Source of the DNA: Halomonas campaniensis
GTDB lineage: Bacteria > Pseudomonadota > Gammaproteobacteria > Pseudomonadales > Halomonadaceae
Assembly: GCF_002211105.1 (NCBI RefSeq)
Contig: NZ_JPUA01000037.1
Coordinates: 378,623-429,806, forward strand
DNA: 51,184 nt
Reading direction: 5' to 3'
Position numbers and translations under genes: made by a program
Shown here: piece after piece, positions 34,363-43,888 of the stretch
Layout: every line of letters starts with the position of its first letter
Numbering within the stretch: position 1 is the stretch's first letter
The notes under the pieces: model-generated
What the model was told of the DNA's origin: nothing
The model's database searches: none
What the model saw: the letters and a program-made list of their open reading frames with translations, nothing else

Positions 34363-36638
34363 TATGCTCCTCCCTTGCGAATTTGTTGATCCGGGTCGGC
34401 ATTGCGCAAACGGCGCACTTCGGTAACGTTGGGCAACTGCTGGATGCGCGAGAACAACCGCCCCAGGGCTTCAAGGCCATCGACTTCCAGAGTAATACGC
34501 AGCCGGGCAATGCCTTCATCGGTATCGGTGAGCGTGTTCACGGCGAGTACGTTGACTTTTTCGTTACCCAGCAGGCCCGTGACATCGCGCAGCAGTCCGG
34601 AGCGATCCCAGGCCTGAATCTCAATGGTCACCGGATAGCGGGTTTGGGCGCGCTCGCCCCACTCCACTTCGATAATGCGCTGGGGTTCGTCCAGGCGCAA
34701 TTGCAGAATATTGCTGCAGTCCTGGCGGTGCACGGTGACACCACGCCCCTGGGTAATAAAGCCGATAATCGGCTCGCCAGGCACCGGGCGGCAGCAGTTG
34801 GCCATACTGGTTTTAAGGTTGCCAACACCGAGCACCGTGATATCGCTTTTGGTGGCTTTGCTAGATTGACGCTTTGGCTTGGCCAGCAGGCGGTCGAGCT
34901 GCTCTTGGTCGTCGGTTTCACCAAATAGCTGTTGGGCCTGGTGCAACACCTGGCCGATACGCAGGTCACCGGCGCCGATGGCGGCGTACATATCGTCGGC
35001 ATTTTGGTAGTTAACCGCCTTGGCCAGCTTGGGCAGGTCGAGCCCCTCGACATCCAGGCGGCGCATTTCACGGTCAAACAGCACGCGCCCCTCGTCCAGG
35101 TTTTGATCCCGGGCCTGGTGCTTAAACCACGCCTGAATTTTGGCCCTTGCCCGGGAAGTGCGCACATAGCCCAGGCTGGGGTTTAACCAGTCGCGGCTTG
35201 GCCCACCCTTGGTGGCGGTAAGGATTTCTATCTGCTGGCCGGTCTTTAACTTGTAGGTGAGCGGCACAATGCGCCCATTAATCTTGGCGCCCCGACAGCG
35301 GTGACCAATTTCGGTATGCACCCGGTAGGCGAAATCGATTGGTGTGGCAATCCGCGGCAGATCAATCACGTGACCGTCGGGGGTGAATACGTAGATACGA
35401 TCAGGCGCTACATCGCTGGATAGCCCTTCGCGCAGATCACCAAAGCCACCCACTTCGTCCTGCCACTCCAGTACCTGACGCAGCCAGGCAATTTTCTCTT
35501 CGTAGCTACGGCTTTTGGCGTTGGTATCGTGGCCTTTGTAACGCCAGTGGGCGCAAACGCCCAGCTCCGCTTCGTCGTGCATAGCGAAGGTGCGAATCTG
35601 GATTTCAAGTACCTTGTTTTCCGGCCCCATAACAGCGGTGTGCAGCGACTGGTAGCCGTTCTTTTTGGGGTTGGCGATGTAGTCGTCGAACTCGTTGGGC
35701 ACATGGTGCCAACGCGAGTGAATAATCCCCAGCACGGTGTAGCAGTCCGCCACTTCCGGCACCAGAATGCGCACCGCACGGACATCGTGCACCTGCGAGA
35801 AGTCGATCCGCTTACGCTTCATTTTGCGCCAGATCGAGTAGATATGTTTGGCCCGACCATCCACATCGTAGCGGTGGATGTGCTGCGCTTCCATCAAGCT
35901 CTTGATGGTTTCGACCACATCGTGAATATAGCGGTCACGGTCGAGGCGCTTTTCCGCCAAAAGCTTGGCGATCGCTTTGTACTCATCTTCATGCAAGTAA
36001 CGAAACGATAGGTCTTCCAGCTCCCATTTAAGTTGCCCAACGCCGAGGCGATGGGCCAGCGGCGCGTAAATATCGGCAACTTCCCGGGCAACCTGTAAGC
36101 ATTTCTCCAGTGGCGCATCTTTTACTTGGCGCAGCGCACAGGTGCGTTCGGCAATTTTGATTAGCGCCACGCGTACATCACTGACCATATTGACCAGCAT
36201 CTTGCGCAGGTTTTCCTGCTGATTGTGTTGGCCCATGCCATGGTCAGGCGCCAGCGGGTAGCTGATCGCGGCCATTTGCAGCACCCCATCAATCAGGCTG
36301 GCCACTTCTTCGCCAAAGCGCTTTGTCACGGATTCAAGGCTCAGCAGCCCTTCCCGCACCGCGCGGTAGAGAACGGCAGCCTCAAGTGTCGCTTGATCTA
36401 GCTTTAACTCGCCAAGAATATCAGCCATTTCCAGGCCCATGCGGAAACTCGAGCCTGGCGATAGCCATACGCGATGGGTGCGCGGGGCCTCAAGCTCCAG
36501 CTTCTCGGCGAGTTCACAGGCGTCAACTAAACGCTCCGGCTCACGTAGGCGCACATCCTCCTGCAGGCGCGTTAACCATTGTTGTATGTCCACCGTTCCG
36601 CTCGCGGTTAGCGGCTGGTCTTCACGCACTTTCACCAT
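34362..36638 (-). CDS. relA: (p)ppGpp synthetase I
   Basis: A 758-aa RelA/SpoT-family protein. The N-terminal hydrolase region (about 60-180) has lost the metal-binding HD: the segment reads LEAAVLYRAVREGLL. The synthetase domain has KRKRIDFSQVHDVRAVRILV, NPKKNGYQSLHTAVMGPENKVLEIQIRT and ELGVCAHWRYKG. A TGS domain (VFTPDGHVIDLPRIATPIDFAYRVH), a helical/Zn-finger-like region and a C-terminal ACT domain (WDRSGLLRDVTGLLGNEKVNVLAVNT) follow. So it should be the ribosome-linked, synthesis-only enzyme of the stringent response. Located between rlmD and mazG, as in Pseudomonas. Confidence 0.95.
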   Translation of the reverse strand: MVKVREDQPLTASGTVDIQQWLTRLQEDVRLREPERLVDACELAEKLELEAPRTHRVWLSPGSSFRMGLEMADILGELKLDQATLEAAVLYRAVREGLLSLESVTKRFGEEVASLIDGVLQMAAISYPLAPDHGMGQHNQQENLRKMLVNMVSDVRVALIKIAERTCALRQVKDAPLEKCLQVAREVADIYAPLAHRLGVGQLKWELEDLSFRYLHEDEYKAIAKLLAEKRLDRDRYIHDVVETIKSLMEAQHIHRYDVDGRAKHIYSIWRKMKRKRIDFSQVHDVRAVRILVPEVADCYTVLGIIHSRWHHVPNEFDDYIANPKKNGYQSLHTAVMGPENKVLEIQIRTFAMHDEAELGVCAHWRYKGHDTNAKSRSYEEKIAWLRQVLEWQDEVGGFGDLREGLSSDVAPDRIYVFTPDGHVIDLPRIATPIDFAYRVHTEIGHRCRGAKINGRIVPLTYKLKTGQQIEILTATKGGPSRDWLNPSLGYVRTSRARAKIQAWFKHQARDQNLDEGRVLFDREMRRLDVEGLDLPKLAKAVNYQNADDMYAAIGAGDLRIGQVLHQAQQLFGETDDQEQLDRLLAKPKRQSSKATKSDITVLGVGNLKTSMANCCRPVPGEPIIGFITQGRGVTVHRQDCSNILQLRLDEPQRIIEVEWGERAQTRYPVTIEIQAWDRSGLLRDVTGLLGNEKVNVLAVNTLTDTDEGIARLRITLEVDGLEALGRLFSRIQQLPNVTEVRRLRNADPDQQIRKGGA

Positions 36639-36711
36639 GACAATTACTCATCCTTTCAGGGAGACGGTCTCTACACGGCCGTCACCGTGGCTTGATGCGA
36701 TGGGGAAACGT

Positions 36712-38109
36712 CTAGTCCCCGTACTCGAACAGCATCAGCGTTTCCATATGTGCAGTGTGAAGGAACATATCCGCCACTGCTACTTGCTTGACCCGGTACC
36801 CCGCATGCACAAGGTGTGCCGCATCCCGGGCAAGCGTCGCCGGATCACAGGAAATATAGACCACCCTGGGCACTGGGTGGCGCGCCAGCGCCTGACAAAT
36901 CACTTCGGCACCGCTACGCGGTGGATCGAGCACCAGCGCATCACTATCACCATGTACAGTTAATAGCTCATTAACGCCGACAGCGTTGCTTAAATCGGCC
37001 TGCTGACCGCTGACCATCAACTGATTGCGCTTAGCGTTAATCGCAATGCGCGCCACCATGGCGGGGTTCCCTTCCACCGCATGCACCTCAGCACCCGCTG
37101 CCGCTATGGGCAGGCTAAAATTCCCGATACCGGCAAAAAGGTCGAGTAGTTTTTGCCCTGACTTGGACGCAAGCCACTGGATGACCTGGGCGACCATTTG
37201 CTGGTTAACCGGGGCGTTGACCTGTAAAAAATCTCCCGGTGCAAAACTTAAGCTAAGCGGTGGTTGGCCGGTCACGGTTAGCGACTCTTCAAGCGCCGGC
37301 GCTGCGCCATGCCAGTGCAGTGTGGGTGTTTCACGCCCCAACCAAGTGCCCAGCGCCACTCCCTGCTGCTGCGCAAAGGCTTGCCAACGCTCAGCGTCTC
37401 CGGCGTGCTCTTTTAACTGACGAACTAACACGACCTGCGCGGTTGCCGTTGCCAGTAACTCGATGTGCCCTACCTGGCGTGGCGCCTCTAACGTACTCAG
37501 CAGCTCACGCAGAGGTGTTAACAGCCGCTGTAAGGCATCGACCAATACCGGGCAGCGCTCAATATCCACCAGGCGGTGGCTATGGGCGGCACGAAAGCCC
37601 AGGCGCGTAGTGCCCTGGCTGTCGACTTTCACCCCCAGCCGCGCACGGCGCCGATAGCCCTGATCGCTGCCTTGAATCGAGCCGATCTCGCTTAGCGTTA
37701 TACCCTGGCGAGAAAACAGATCGCGCACCACTTCACGTTTATGGTCGCGCTGGGCGTCGACACTTAGGTGCTGCAGATCGCAGCCGCCGCAGTGGCCGAA
37801 ATGCGGGCAAGGCGGTGTGACGCGCTGCTCCGATGTCGTCAGCAGCGATTTGATGTGCGCTTCGTCAAAGCGTTTGCGGGTGGTATGAATCGCCACTTCG
37901 ACCTGTTCACCGGGCAGCGCCTGATCGACAAATACGGTTTTCCCGTTGGCTGCGTGGGCAACCCCTCGCCCATCATGAGCCAAACGTTCAATGACCAGCG
38001 GCGACGCATCCTCTATAGCAGTATGCGGAGCCTTACCACCCGGCGTGCGCGCCAGCCCAGAATGCCCTGAGGCGGGCCTGGGCGGCCGCCGTTTTCCCAG
38101 CATGGCCAT
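36712..38109 (-). CDS. rlmD: 23S rRNA (uracil-1939-C5)-methyltransferase
   Basis: A 465-aa enzyme. A TRAM RNA-binding domain (VIERLAHDGRGVAHAANGKTVFVDQALPGEQVEV) is followed by the 4Fe-4S cluster cysteines in CPHFGHCGGCDLQHL and a distal Cys, then the SAM domain (KLLDLFAGIGNFSLPIA), DALVLDPPRSGAEVICQAL and the catalytic Cys in VVYISCDPATLARDAAHL. Methylates U1939 of 23S rRNA. AGGAG lies 7 nt before the ATG, within the cysM stop region, so it is coupled to cysM. The basic N-terminal 30 residues are an extension. Confidence 0.94.
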   Translation of the reverse strand: MAMLGKRRPPRPASGHSGLARTPGGKAPHTAIEDASPLVIERLAHDGRGVAHAANGKTVFVDQALPGEQVEVAIHTTRKRFDEAHIKSLLTTSEQRVTPPCPHFGHCGGCDLQHLSVDAQRDHKREVVRDLFSRQGITLSEIGSIQGSDQGYRRRARLGVKVDSQGTTRLGFRAAHSHRLVDIERCPVLVDALQRLLTPLRELLSTLEAPRQVGHIELLATATAQVVLVRQLKEHAGDAERWQAFAQQQGVALGTWLGRETPTLHWHGAAPALEESLTVTGQPPLSLSFAPGDFLQVNAPVNQQMVAQVIQWLASKSGQKLLDLFAGIGNFSLPIAAAGAEVHAVEGNPAMVARIAINAKRNQLMVSGQQADLSNAVGVNELLTVHGDSDALVLDPPRSGAEVICQALARHPVPRVVYISCDPATLARDAAHLVHAGYRVKQVAVADMFLHTAHMETLMLFEYGD

Positions 38110-38111
38110 GG

Positions 38112-39020
38112 TTATACTCCTGGGGCAAATAGGCCAGTAGAGAGATAGCGATCACCACGGTCACAGACGATAAACACAATCACCGCATTTTCGGTTTGCT
38201 CAGCGATGCGTAGCGCGCCAGCTAGGCTGCCCCCCGATGAGACCCCGGCCAGAATGCCCTCTTCACGAGCCAGACGGCGCATGTGCTCTTCGGCTTCCTG
38301 CTGGCCTATATCCAGAGTGACATCCACCCGCGGCGCTTCAAAAATAGCGGGCAGGTACGCTTCTGGCCAGCGGCGAATGCCAGGAATACTGGCGCCATCG
38401 GCGGGTTGTAAGCCGACAATTTGAATAGCCGGATTTTGCTCTTTCAAATAGCGCGACACCCCCATAATGGTGCCCGTCGTGCCCATGGAGCTAACGAAGT
38501 GGGTCACCTCGCCCCCGGTTTGTTGCCACACCTCAGGGCCGGTGGTGCGATAGTGCGCTAACGGATTATCCGGGTTAGCGAACTGGTTAAGCGGTTTACC
38601 TTCGCCTCTAGCAATCATGCCATCGGCAATGTCCCGCGCCTCTTCCATGCCCCCTGATTTGCTGGCAGAGATTAATTTAGCCCCAAAAGCAGCCATCGCC
38701 TGCTTACGCTCTTCCGAGGCGTTTTCCGGCATTACCAACACCATCTGATACCCCTTGATCGCCGCCGCCATGGCGAGCGCGATACCGGTATTGCCTGAGG
38801 TTGCCTCAATCAGCGTATCGCCGGGGGTAATATCACCCCTGGCTTCAGCTTCATGGATCATGGAGAGCGCCGGGCGGTCTTTGACCGAGCCGGCAGGATT
38901 ATTGCCTTCAAGCTTGGCCAACAAGGTATTGTTACGCCCAGCGTTAATGCGCTTCAGGCGCACAAGGGGTGTGTTGCCAACTACATCTTCTAGCGTGGGA
39001 TAGCCCTTGAGATCGTTCAT
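38112..39020 (-). CDS. cysM: Cysteine synthase B
   Basis: A 302-aa PLP enzyme. The PLP lysine is in NNPAGSVKDRPALSMI; phosphate loop is EATSGNTGIALAMAAA; the third signature is SSMGTTGTIMGVSRYLKE. CysM-type features are the GLQPADGASIPGIRRW loop and the small size. Makes cysteine from O-acetylserine and sulfide or thiosulfate. First gene of the minus-strand cysM-rlmD-relA-mazG run and divergent from gacS; the same neighbourhood is known in Pseudomonas. AAGGA lies 6 nt before the ATG. Confidence 0.94.
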   Translation of the reverse strand: MNDLKGYPTLEDVVGNTPLVRLKRINAGRNNTLLAKLEGNNPAGSVKDRPALSMIHEAEARGDITPGDTLIEATSGNTGIALAMAAAIKGYQMVLVMPENASEERKQAMAAFGAKLISASKSGGMEEARDIADGMIARGEGKPLNQFANPDNPLAHYRTTGPEVWQQTGGEVTHFVSSMGTTGTIMGVSRYLKEQNPAIQIVGLQPADGASIPGIRRWPEAYLPAIFEAPRVDVTLDIGQQEAEEHMRRLAREEGILAGVSSGGSLAGALRIAEQTENAVIVFIVCDRGDRYLSTGLFAPGV

Positions 39021-39110
39021 GAATATTCCTTATCGTCACCGTTATGCTGCATTATATCGGTGCTGCCTTGGGCTGGACAGGCAACCTCATTGAATCAACG
39101 AGTTCTTTTC

Positions 39111-41867
39111 ATGTCTTTGAACACCCGTCTTCTATTCGCCTTACTCGGTTTTCCGCTACTGGTATACGCCATGATGGCCGTACTACTGGTCATACAGAGT
39201 GACACGCAAGCGCGTACGGCACAGCAAGCGCACTTGGAAAGTGCCGCCGAGTTGTTGGCCCCAAGCCTTGCTGATGCGATCGTCAAGGGTGATACCCAGC
39301 ACCTGGAGATTCTTGCGCGTCAGCTCCGCAATATGCAGGGACTTCGCGGGGTTGCGTTATTTAATCAACAAGGCAGCCTTATCTTACAGTTGGGTCAAGC
39401 CCCCTCTTCGTTACTCAACGCCCCCGCTGATCACCAATTGCTCATGGAAGAGGACGTTTGGCGGCTGCGTTTGCCGCTAGAGGCTCCTCAGCTCAGTACA
39501 AGCCAGACCAGCACAAGACAAGCCAGCCCAGCAAGCAACAGTAGCGTTGGCTGGCTAGATATCGAAATGGACACGCGAGCGCTCACCCTGGTGCGCTATA
39601 AGTTGATCGCTAGCCTCAGCCTAGGCGGCATGTTGCTGGGCCTGCTGCTGTTTTTAGTCGCTTTTGCCATCAGCCGCTACGCCACCCGCCCTATCGAAGA
39701 AGCCAACCAAGCGCTTTATCGACTATCCCGCGGTGACTATCGATTGGGTTTGGCACCCTCTAATGCGACAGAACTTCACCACCTGAGCGGTCATATTAAC
39801 GCCCTGGCAGAGCACTTTCAGCAGGCCCAGCGGAATATGCAAACGCAAATTGAGCAGGCCACCAGCGAGCTGCAAGAGTCGATGGAAACCATTGAAGAGC
39901 AGAATATCAAGCTCGATTTGGCTCACCGCAGCGCGCTACGAGCTAACGCCGTGAAGTCTGAATTTTTAGCCAATATGAGCCATGAGATCCGTACACCGCT
40001 GAACGGTATTATCGGCTTCTGTCGGTTACTGGGGCGCTCATCACTGGATACACGTCAGCAGGAGTGGCTGCAGCACGTACACCGCGCTTGTGACAACCTG
40101 CTGATGCTGGTTAACGACGTACTCGACTTTTCCAAGCTTGAAGCGAACCGCCTCACTCTGGAAGAGACGGATATCGATATTGTTGCACTGGTTGACGAAG
40201 TGGTGGGGCTGCATGCTCCCGAAGCCCAACGCAAGCAGCTACACCTGGTGGCCATGGTATACGACGACGTACCGACACCGCTTACCGGTGACCCGCTACG
40301 TATACATCAGGTATTGAATAACTTAATTGGCAATGCACTCAAATTCACCCATGAAGGCGAAGTGATCGTGCGCGTCATGCTGGATAACCTTGAAGGCCAG
40401 CATGTGGTACTCAATCTCAGCGTCAGTGACACAGGCATTGGCCTAAGCGAGGCCCACAAGGAAGCGCTGTTTAGCGCTTTTTCCCAAGCCGAACCCAGCC
40501 ATTCACGGCAATTTGGCGGCAGTGGCCTGGGCCTTACTATCTGCCGACAACTAATTGAGCGCATGGGCGGCGAGATAGAGGTGGAAAGCGAGCTGGGTAA
40601 AGGCACGACCTTCTCTTTTACCCTTCCCATGCTTGCGCACCAAGCTATCGAGCGGCCACCCGAAGTTCACTTGGACAACCCGACCATTCGCTTATATGAA
40701 ACGCATGCGCCTACCCGCCATGTGCTCGAACACTTACTGCAGCGCTGGGAGGCACACCCCATCGCGTTTGATGCCGCTGAGCCAGCGAAATTGATGATCT
40801 TAGGGTTGGAACACAGCGACTTTAGCCCTGAATGGCACTCCCACTGGCAAACAGTGATCGACCAAACGCCCTACCCCACTCTGATTTTAGCCAATGGCAA
40901 CAGCTTTGACCTACCACCACTGCACTTAACCCATGGTGGAGAGATCCTTTACAAACCCTTTTCCCGCGCTCAGTTGGTGGCGACGCTAAAGCAATTGTTA
41001 CTACCCGCACTGATGGCGCATAAAGATGGCCAGGAGCTACTAGCGCTACCAGCAGCCCCCCAGCCACTTAAATTACTGATTGTCGATGATAATGCGCCGA
41101 ACCGAGAGTTGCTCAAAAGCATGCTTGCAGATCCAACCCTACAGGTCATTACGGTAGAAAGCGGTCACCAGGCGCTAGAGTTCGCACACACCAGTAACGT
41201 TGACATGGTGTTAATGGATATTCGTATGCCGGGGATGGATGGCGTGCAGACTACCCAGGCGCTGCGTCGGCTTAGTAGCACCTGGGCCCGCTGCCCCATT
41301 ATTGCCGTTACGGCCCACGTACTCAGTAGTGAACGCCAGCAGTGGCTAGCGGAAGGCCTTGATGACGTGCTGATAAAACCGATTGATGAGAAACAGTTGG
41401 ATCAGTTACTCAATCGCTTCTTGGGGGTTACCCACCGACTGACGTCCAGTAGCGCAACGGCGCCCCCTTCACAGCGCGACAGCAACGCCGCCAATACGCA
41501 GCGCTTTAGCCACACACCCCCCGCCACCCTACCCGTTATTGATCTTGAGATTGGTGCACGCCTGGCGGGGGGTAAAGAGTTTTTAGCGCGGGAGCAGCTA
41601 AAACGTCTAATCGACAGTCTGGATGAGAGTGAACAGCATATGCGCGCTGCGTTTATCCAGCAAAATCTTCCCACACTACTCGACTGGGTGCATGGGCTTA
41701 ATGGCGCCAGCCGCTACTGCGGCGCACCAGAGCTGGCCTTGCTGGTGGAGACACTGGAAACCCGACTGCGCACCAGCGGCTTAGACCATGTTGAAGGGCT
41801 ATTGGAAGAGCTCTACCGGGCAATGGCAAGGCTACGTACACAGCGCCCACTGCTGCTTAGGCATTAA
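39111..41867 (+). CDS. gacS: Hybrid sensor histidine kinase GacS/BarA
   Basis: A 918-aa hybrid kinase. Membrane segments at about 7-28 and 166-188 flank a periplasmic domain; HAMP about 189-240; a coiled coil to 280; HisKA with phospho-His291 in FLANMSHEIRTPLNG; ATPase with VLNNLIGNALKFTH, DTGIGL and GGSGLGLTI; a degenerate receiver (about 525-630); a true receiver with LLIVDDN and Asp703 in MDIRMPGMDG; and an Hpt domain with His861 in WVHGLNGASRYCG. It should phosphorylate GacA and act through small RNAs and CsrA. The ATG at 39111 is preferred to a GTG 51 nt upstream. Divergent from cysM as in Pseudomonas. Confidence 0.92.
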   Translation: MSLNTRLLFALLGFPLLVYAMMAVLLVIQSDTQARTAQQAHLESAAELLAPSLADAIVKGDTQHLEILARQLRNMQGLRGVALFNQQGSLILQLGQAPSSLLNAPADHQLLMEEDVWRLRLPLEAPQLSTSQTSTRQASPASNSSVGWLDIEMDTRALTLVRYKLIASLSLGGMLLGLLLFLVAFAISRYATRPIEEANQALYRLSRGDYRLGLAPSNATELHHLSGHINALAEHFQQAQRNMQTQIEQATSELQESMETIEEQNIKLDLAHRSALRANAVKSEFLANMSHEIRTPLNGIIGFCRLLGRSSLDTRQQEWLQHVHRACDNLLMLVNDVLDFSKLEANRLTLEETDIDIVALVDEVVGLHAPEAQRKQLHLVAMVYDDVPTPLTGDPLRIHQVLNNLIGNALKFTHEGEVIVRVMLDNLEGQHVVLNLSVSDTGIGLSEAHKEALFSAFSQAEPSHSRQFGGSGLGLTICRQLIERMGGEIEVESELGKGTTFSFTLPMLAHQAIERPPEVHLDNPTIRLYETHAPTRHVLEHLLQRWEAHPIAFDAAEPAKLMILGLEHSDFSPEWHSHWQTVIDQTPYPTLILANGNSFDLPPLHLTHGGEILYKPFSRAQLVATLKQLLLPALMAHKDGQELLALPAAPQPLKLLIVDDNAPNRELLKSMLADPTLQVITVESGHQALEFAHTSNVDMVLMDIRMPGMDGVQTTQALRRLSSTWARCPIIAVTAHVLSSERQQWLAEGLDDVLIKPIDEKQLDQLLNRFLGVTHRLTSSSATAPPSQRDSNAANTQRFSHTPPATLPVIDLEIGARLAGGKEFLAREQLKRLIDSLDESEQHMRAAFIQQNLPTLLDWVHGLNGASRYCGAPELALLVETLETRLRTSGLDHVEGLLEELYRAMARLRTQRPLLLRH

Positions 41868-41880
41868 GCAAAACTCAACC

Positions 41881-42270
41881 TTAGTCTGGGGTTTCACGCT
41901 CTAGTACAACAAACGCCACCGCGTACTCGGCTTCATCACTCAACGTTACGTGGCTGGTGGTGACACCTGCCGCTTGTAAAAGTCTTCCAGCTTCGCCGTT
42001 AAGCAGGAAATAGGGCTTACCCAAGGCATCGTTCAGCACCTGAATATCACACCACTGCAAACCCTGGCGTAGACCTAACCCCAACGCTTTAACAAAGGCC
42101 TCTTTGGCGGCGAAGCGTTTGGCCAGGAATGCGGCGGGCTCAGATTTCTGCTGCCAAAGCGCATGCTCTTCGGGGCCTAAAATGCGCTGAGCAAAGCGCG
42201 GTCCGTGCCGCTGCATAGCCCGCGTAAAACGCTCAACGCGGGCAATGTCCGAGCCAATTCCCACAATCAT
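41881..42270 (-). CDS. acpS: Holo-[acyl-carrier-protein] synthase
   Basis: A 129-aa AcpS. Family signature IVGIGSDIARVERF at the N-terminus (metal-binding Asp) and FLAKRFAAKEAFVKALGLGLRQGLQW in the middle, then HVTLSDEAEYAVAFVVLE. Transfers 4'-phosphopantetheine from CoA to acyl carrier protein. Follows pdxJ by 33 nt, the usual recO-pdxJ-acpS order. Converges on gacS with 13 nt between the stops and no visible terminator in the gap. Confidence 0.94.
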   Translation of the reverse strand: MIVGIGSDIARVERFTRAMQRHGPRFAQRILGPEEHALWQQKSEPAAFLAKRFAAKEAFVKALGLGLRQGLQWCDIQVLNDALGKPYFLLNGEAGRLLQAAGVTTSHVTLSDEAEYAVAFVVLERETPD

Positions 42271-42303
42271 CGCCTAAAGAAACCTCTCAATAGAAATCGC
42301 AGT

Positions 42304-43140
42304 TTAATGCCCGCAGCAACCATTATGAACGTGCCCTGAACCGCTTTCATGATCATGGTCGTGCTCATGATCATGGGCATCGAGGGCCGCCATCAAACCT
42401 GCTTCCTGGCCAGCAATGATTAAGCGCTTCATCTCCTGCACGGCCTCTTTAAGACCCACAAACAGCGCCCGGGCAATAATGGCATGGCCAATATTGAGCT
42501 CGTTAACGCCCGGCAGCGCCGCAATTGCCTCAACGTTATGGTAGTGCAAGCCGTGGCCAGCATTCACCACCAAGCCTGATGAGACCGCGTGAGTTGCGGC
42601 AGTCGTTAAGCGCTGATACTCCGCATTGGCGACCTCACTACCAGGACGCGCTTCTGCATAAGCACCTGTGTGCAGCTCAATCGTTGGCGCTCCGGCGCGC
42701 AGGGCTGCATCAATCTGCTCTACGTCAGGATCGATAAACAGGGACACGTCGCACCCCGCTGCACTAAGTCGTTGGCAAGCACTGGCAATGGCGTCAAAGC
42801 CACCGACCACATCCAGGCCGCCTTCGGTGGTCAGCTCTTCGCGTTTTTCCGGCACTAAACAGACATGGGCGGGACGAATTTCTTCAGCCAGGGCAAGCAT
42901 CTCTTCAGTCACGGCCATTTCCAGGTTCATACGCGTATTAAGCACTTCGGCCAGAATACGCACATCCCGGGGCTGAATATGCCGCCGGTCTTCACGCAAA
43001 TGCACCGTAATGCCATCGGCCCCCGCCTCTTCCGCAACTAATGCCGCCTGCACGGGGTCAGGGTAACGAGTACCACGGGCTTGGCGAAGTGTCGCAATGT
43101 GATCGATATTGACGCCTAACAGTATCCGAGGGGGGTGCAT
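42304..43140 (-). CDS. pdxJ: Pyridoxine 5'-phosphate synthase with His/Cys-rich C-terminal tail
   Basis: A 278-aa TIM-barrel enzyme. Core motifs: [49 protein letters not shown], then [41 protein letters not shown] and [35 protein letters not shown]. It joins 1-deoxyxylulose 5-phosphate and 3-amino-2-oxopropyl phosphate to make vitamin B6. The enzyme normally ends near residue 243-250; here a tail follows with HDHEHDHDH and HVHNGCCGH (8 His and 2 Cys in the last 23 residues), like metal-storage tails of SlyD or HypB. Whether it binds metal is unknown. Confidence 0.94.
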   Translation of the reverse strand: MHPPRILLGVNIDHIATLRQARGTRYPDPVQAALVAEEAGADGITVHLREDRRHIQPRDVRILAEVLNTRMNLEMAVTEEMLALAEEIRPAHVCLVPEKREELTTEGGLDVVGGFDAIASACQRLSAAGCDVSLFIDPDVEQIDAALRAGAPTIELHTGAYAEARPGSEVANAEYQRLTTAATHAVSSGLVVNAGHGLHYHNVEAIAALPGVNELNIGHAIIARALFVGLKEAVQEMKRLIIAGQEAGLMAALDAHDHEHDHDHESGSGHVHNGCCGH

Positions 43141-43184
43141 AGAGCCTCCAGCGCAACGATAAGATAAGAGTTTGAGAACAGTAA

Positions 43185-43880
43185 TTAGGGGCGCTGACGG
43201 CGCCGCGCTAAATCGAGCATCAGCTCCCGCGAACGTAACACGGTAGTGCCCAGATGGGGCGCCAAGGCCGCTCGCATCACCGCCTTCAATGCATTGGCAA
43301 GGCCTTCATGCTGCCAATCCCCCTGCTCAATATAGCGCAGCGTTCTGCCATCAAGCCCACGCTCTGCAGGCATAAATGCCCGGCTGGCGGTGTCAAAGCG
43401 GTAGCGGAGCTGGGGATCCAAGACGCCGCCTTCTGGTGTCGTAAACTGCGGCGTGGCCTCCAGCGCCTCTAACAACGCCCACTCGTAGCGGCGTAACGCC
43501 AGCGCTCGCTCCGCTGGCGCCGGTAGTGCTTCAAGCAGCGCGGTGTAAAACGCAAAAACCTCAGGTGCTGGCAGTTCCAGCGGCAACAGCCGGGTGGCAA
43601 TCTCATTGGCGTAAAGGCCGCATAGCAGTCCTTCCCCGGCCAGCAGCGCTGTCTGGCCGCGGGACTCCATCAGGGTAAGCCGCTTTAGCTCACGGCTGCC
43701 CTGCCAGGTCACAAACAGCGGTGTAAACGGCTGCAGCCGCTGGCGGGATTTTGAGCCGGGCCTTTGTCCACCATGGGCGACAGCACGCACTCTGCCGTAA
43801 TCAAGCGTTAATAGATCCACCAGTGCACTGGTTTCACGATAAGGCCGACGGTGGAGCAGAAAAGCCGGCTCTGGCGACAT
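43185..43880 (-). CDS. recO: DNA repair protein RecO
   Basis: A 231-aa RecO. N-terminal OB fold: [54 protein letters not shown]; the C-terminal helical part has [22 protein letters not shown] and [17 protein letters not shown]. The zinc-finger cysteines of some family members are absent, as in many gammaproteobacteria. Works with RecF/RecR to load RecA. The ATG at 43880 is preferred to an in-frame TTG at 43892 that would overlap era; GAAAG lies just upstream. Confidence 0.9.
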   Translation of the reverse strand: MSPEPAFLLHRRPYRETSALVDLLTLDYGRVRAVAHGGQRPGSKSRQRLQPFTPLFVTWQGSRELKRLTLMESRGQTALLAGEGLLCGLYANEIATRLLPLELPAPEVFAFYTALLEALPAPAERALALRRYEWALLEALEATPQFTTPEGGVLDPQLRYRFDTASRAFMPAERGLDGRTLRYIEQGDWQHEGLANALKAVMRAALAPHLGTTVLRSRELMLDLARRRQRP

Positions 43881-43888
43881 CGCTACTT

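Noticed and set aside
34383..34928. A 181-codon open frame antisense to relA
   Set aside because: Covers the ACT-domain region of relA; no ribosome-binding site or motif.
42304..42372. Frameshift or assembly error as cause of the PdxJ tail
   Set aside because: The frame runs smoothly with the CAT/GAT codon pattern to a normal stop, and the His/Asp alternation is a typical coding feature of metal tails.
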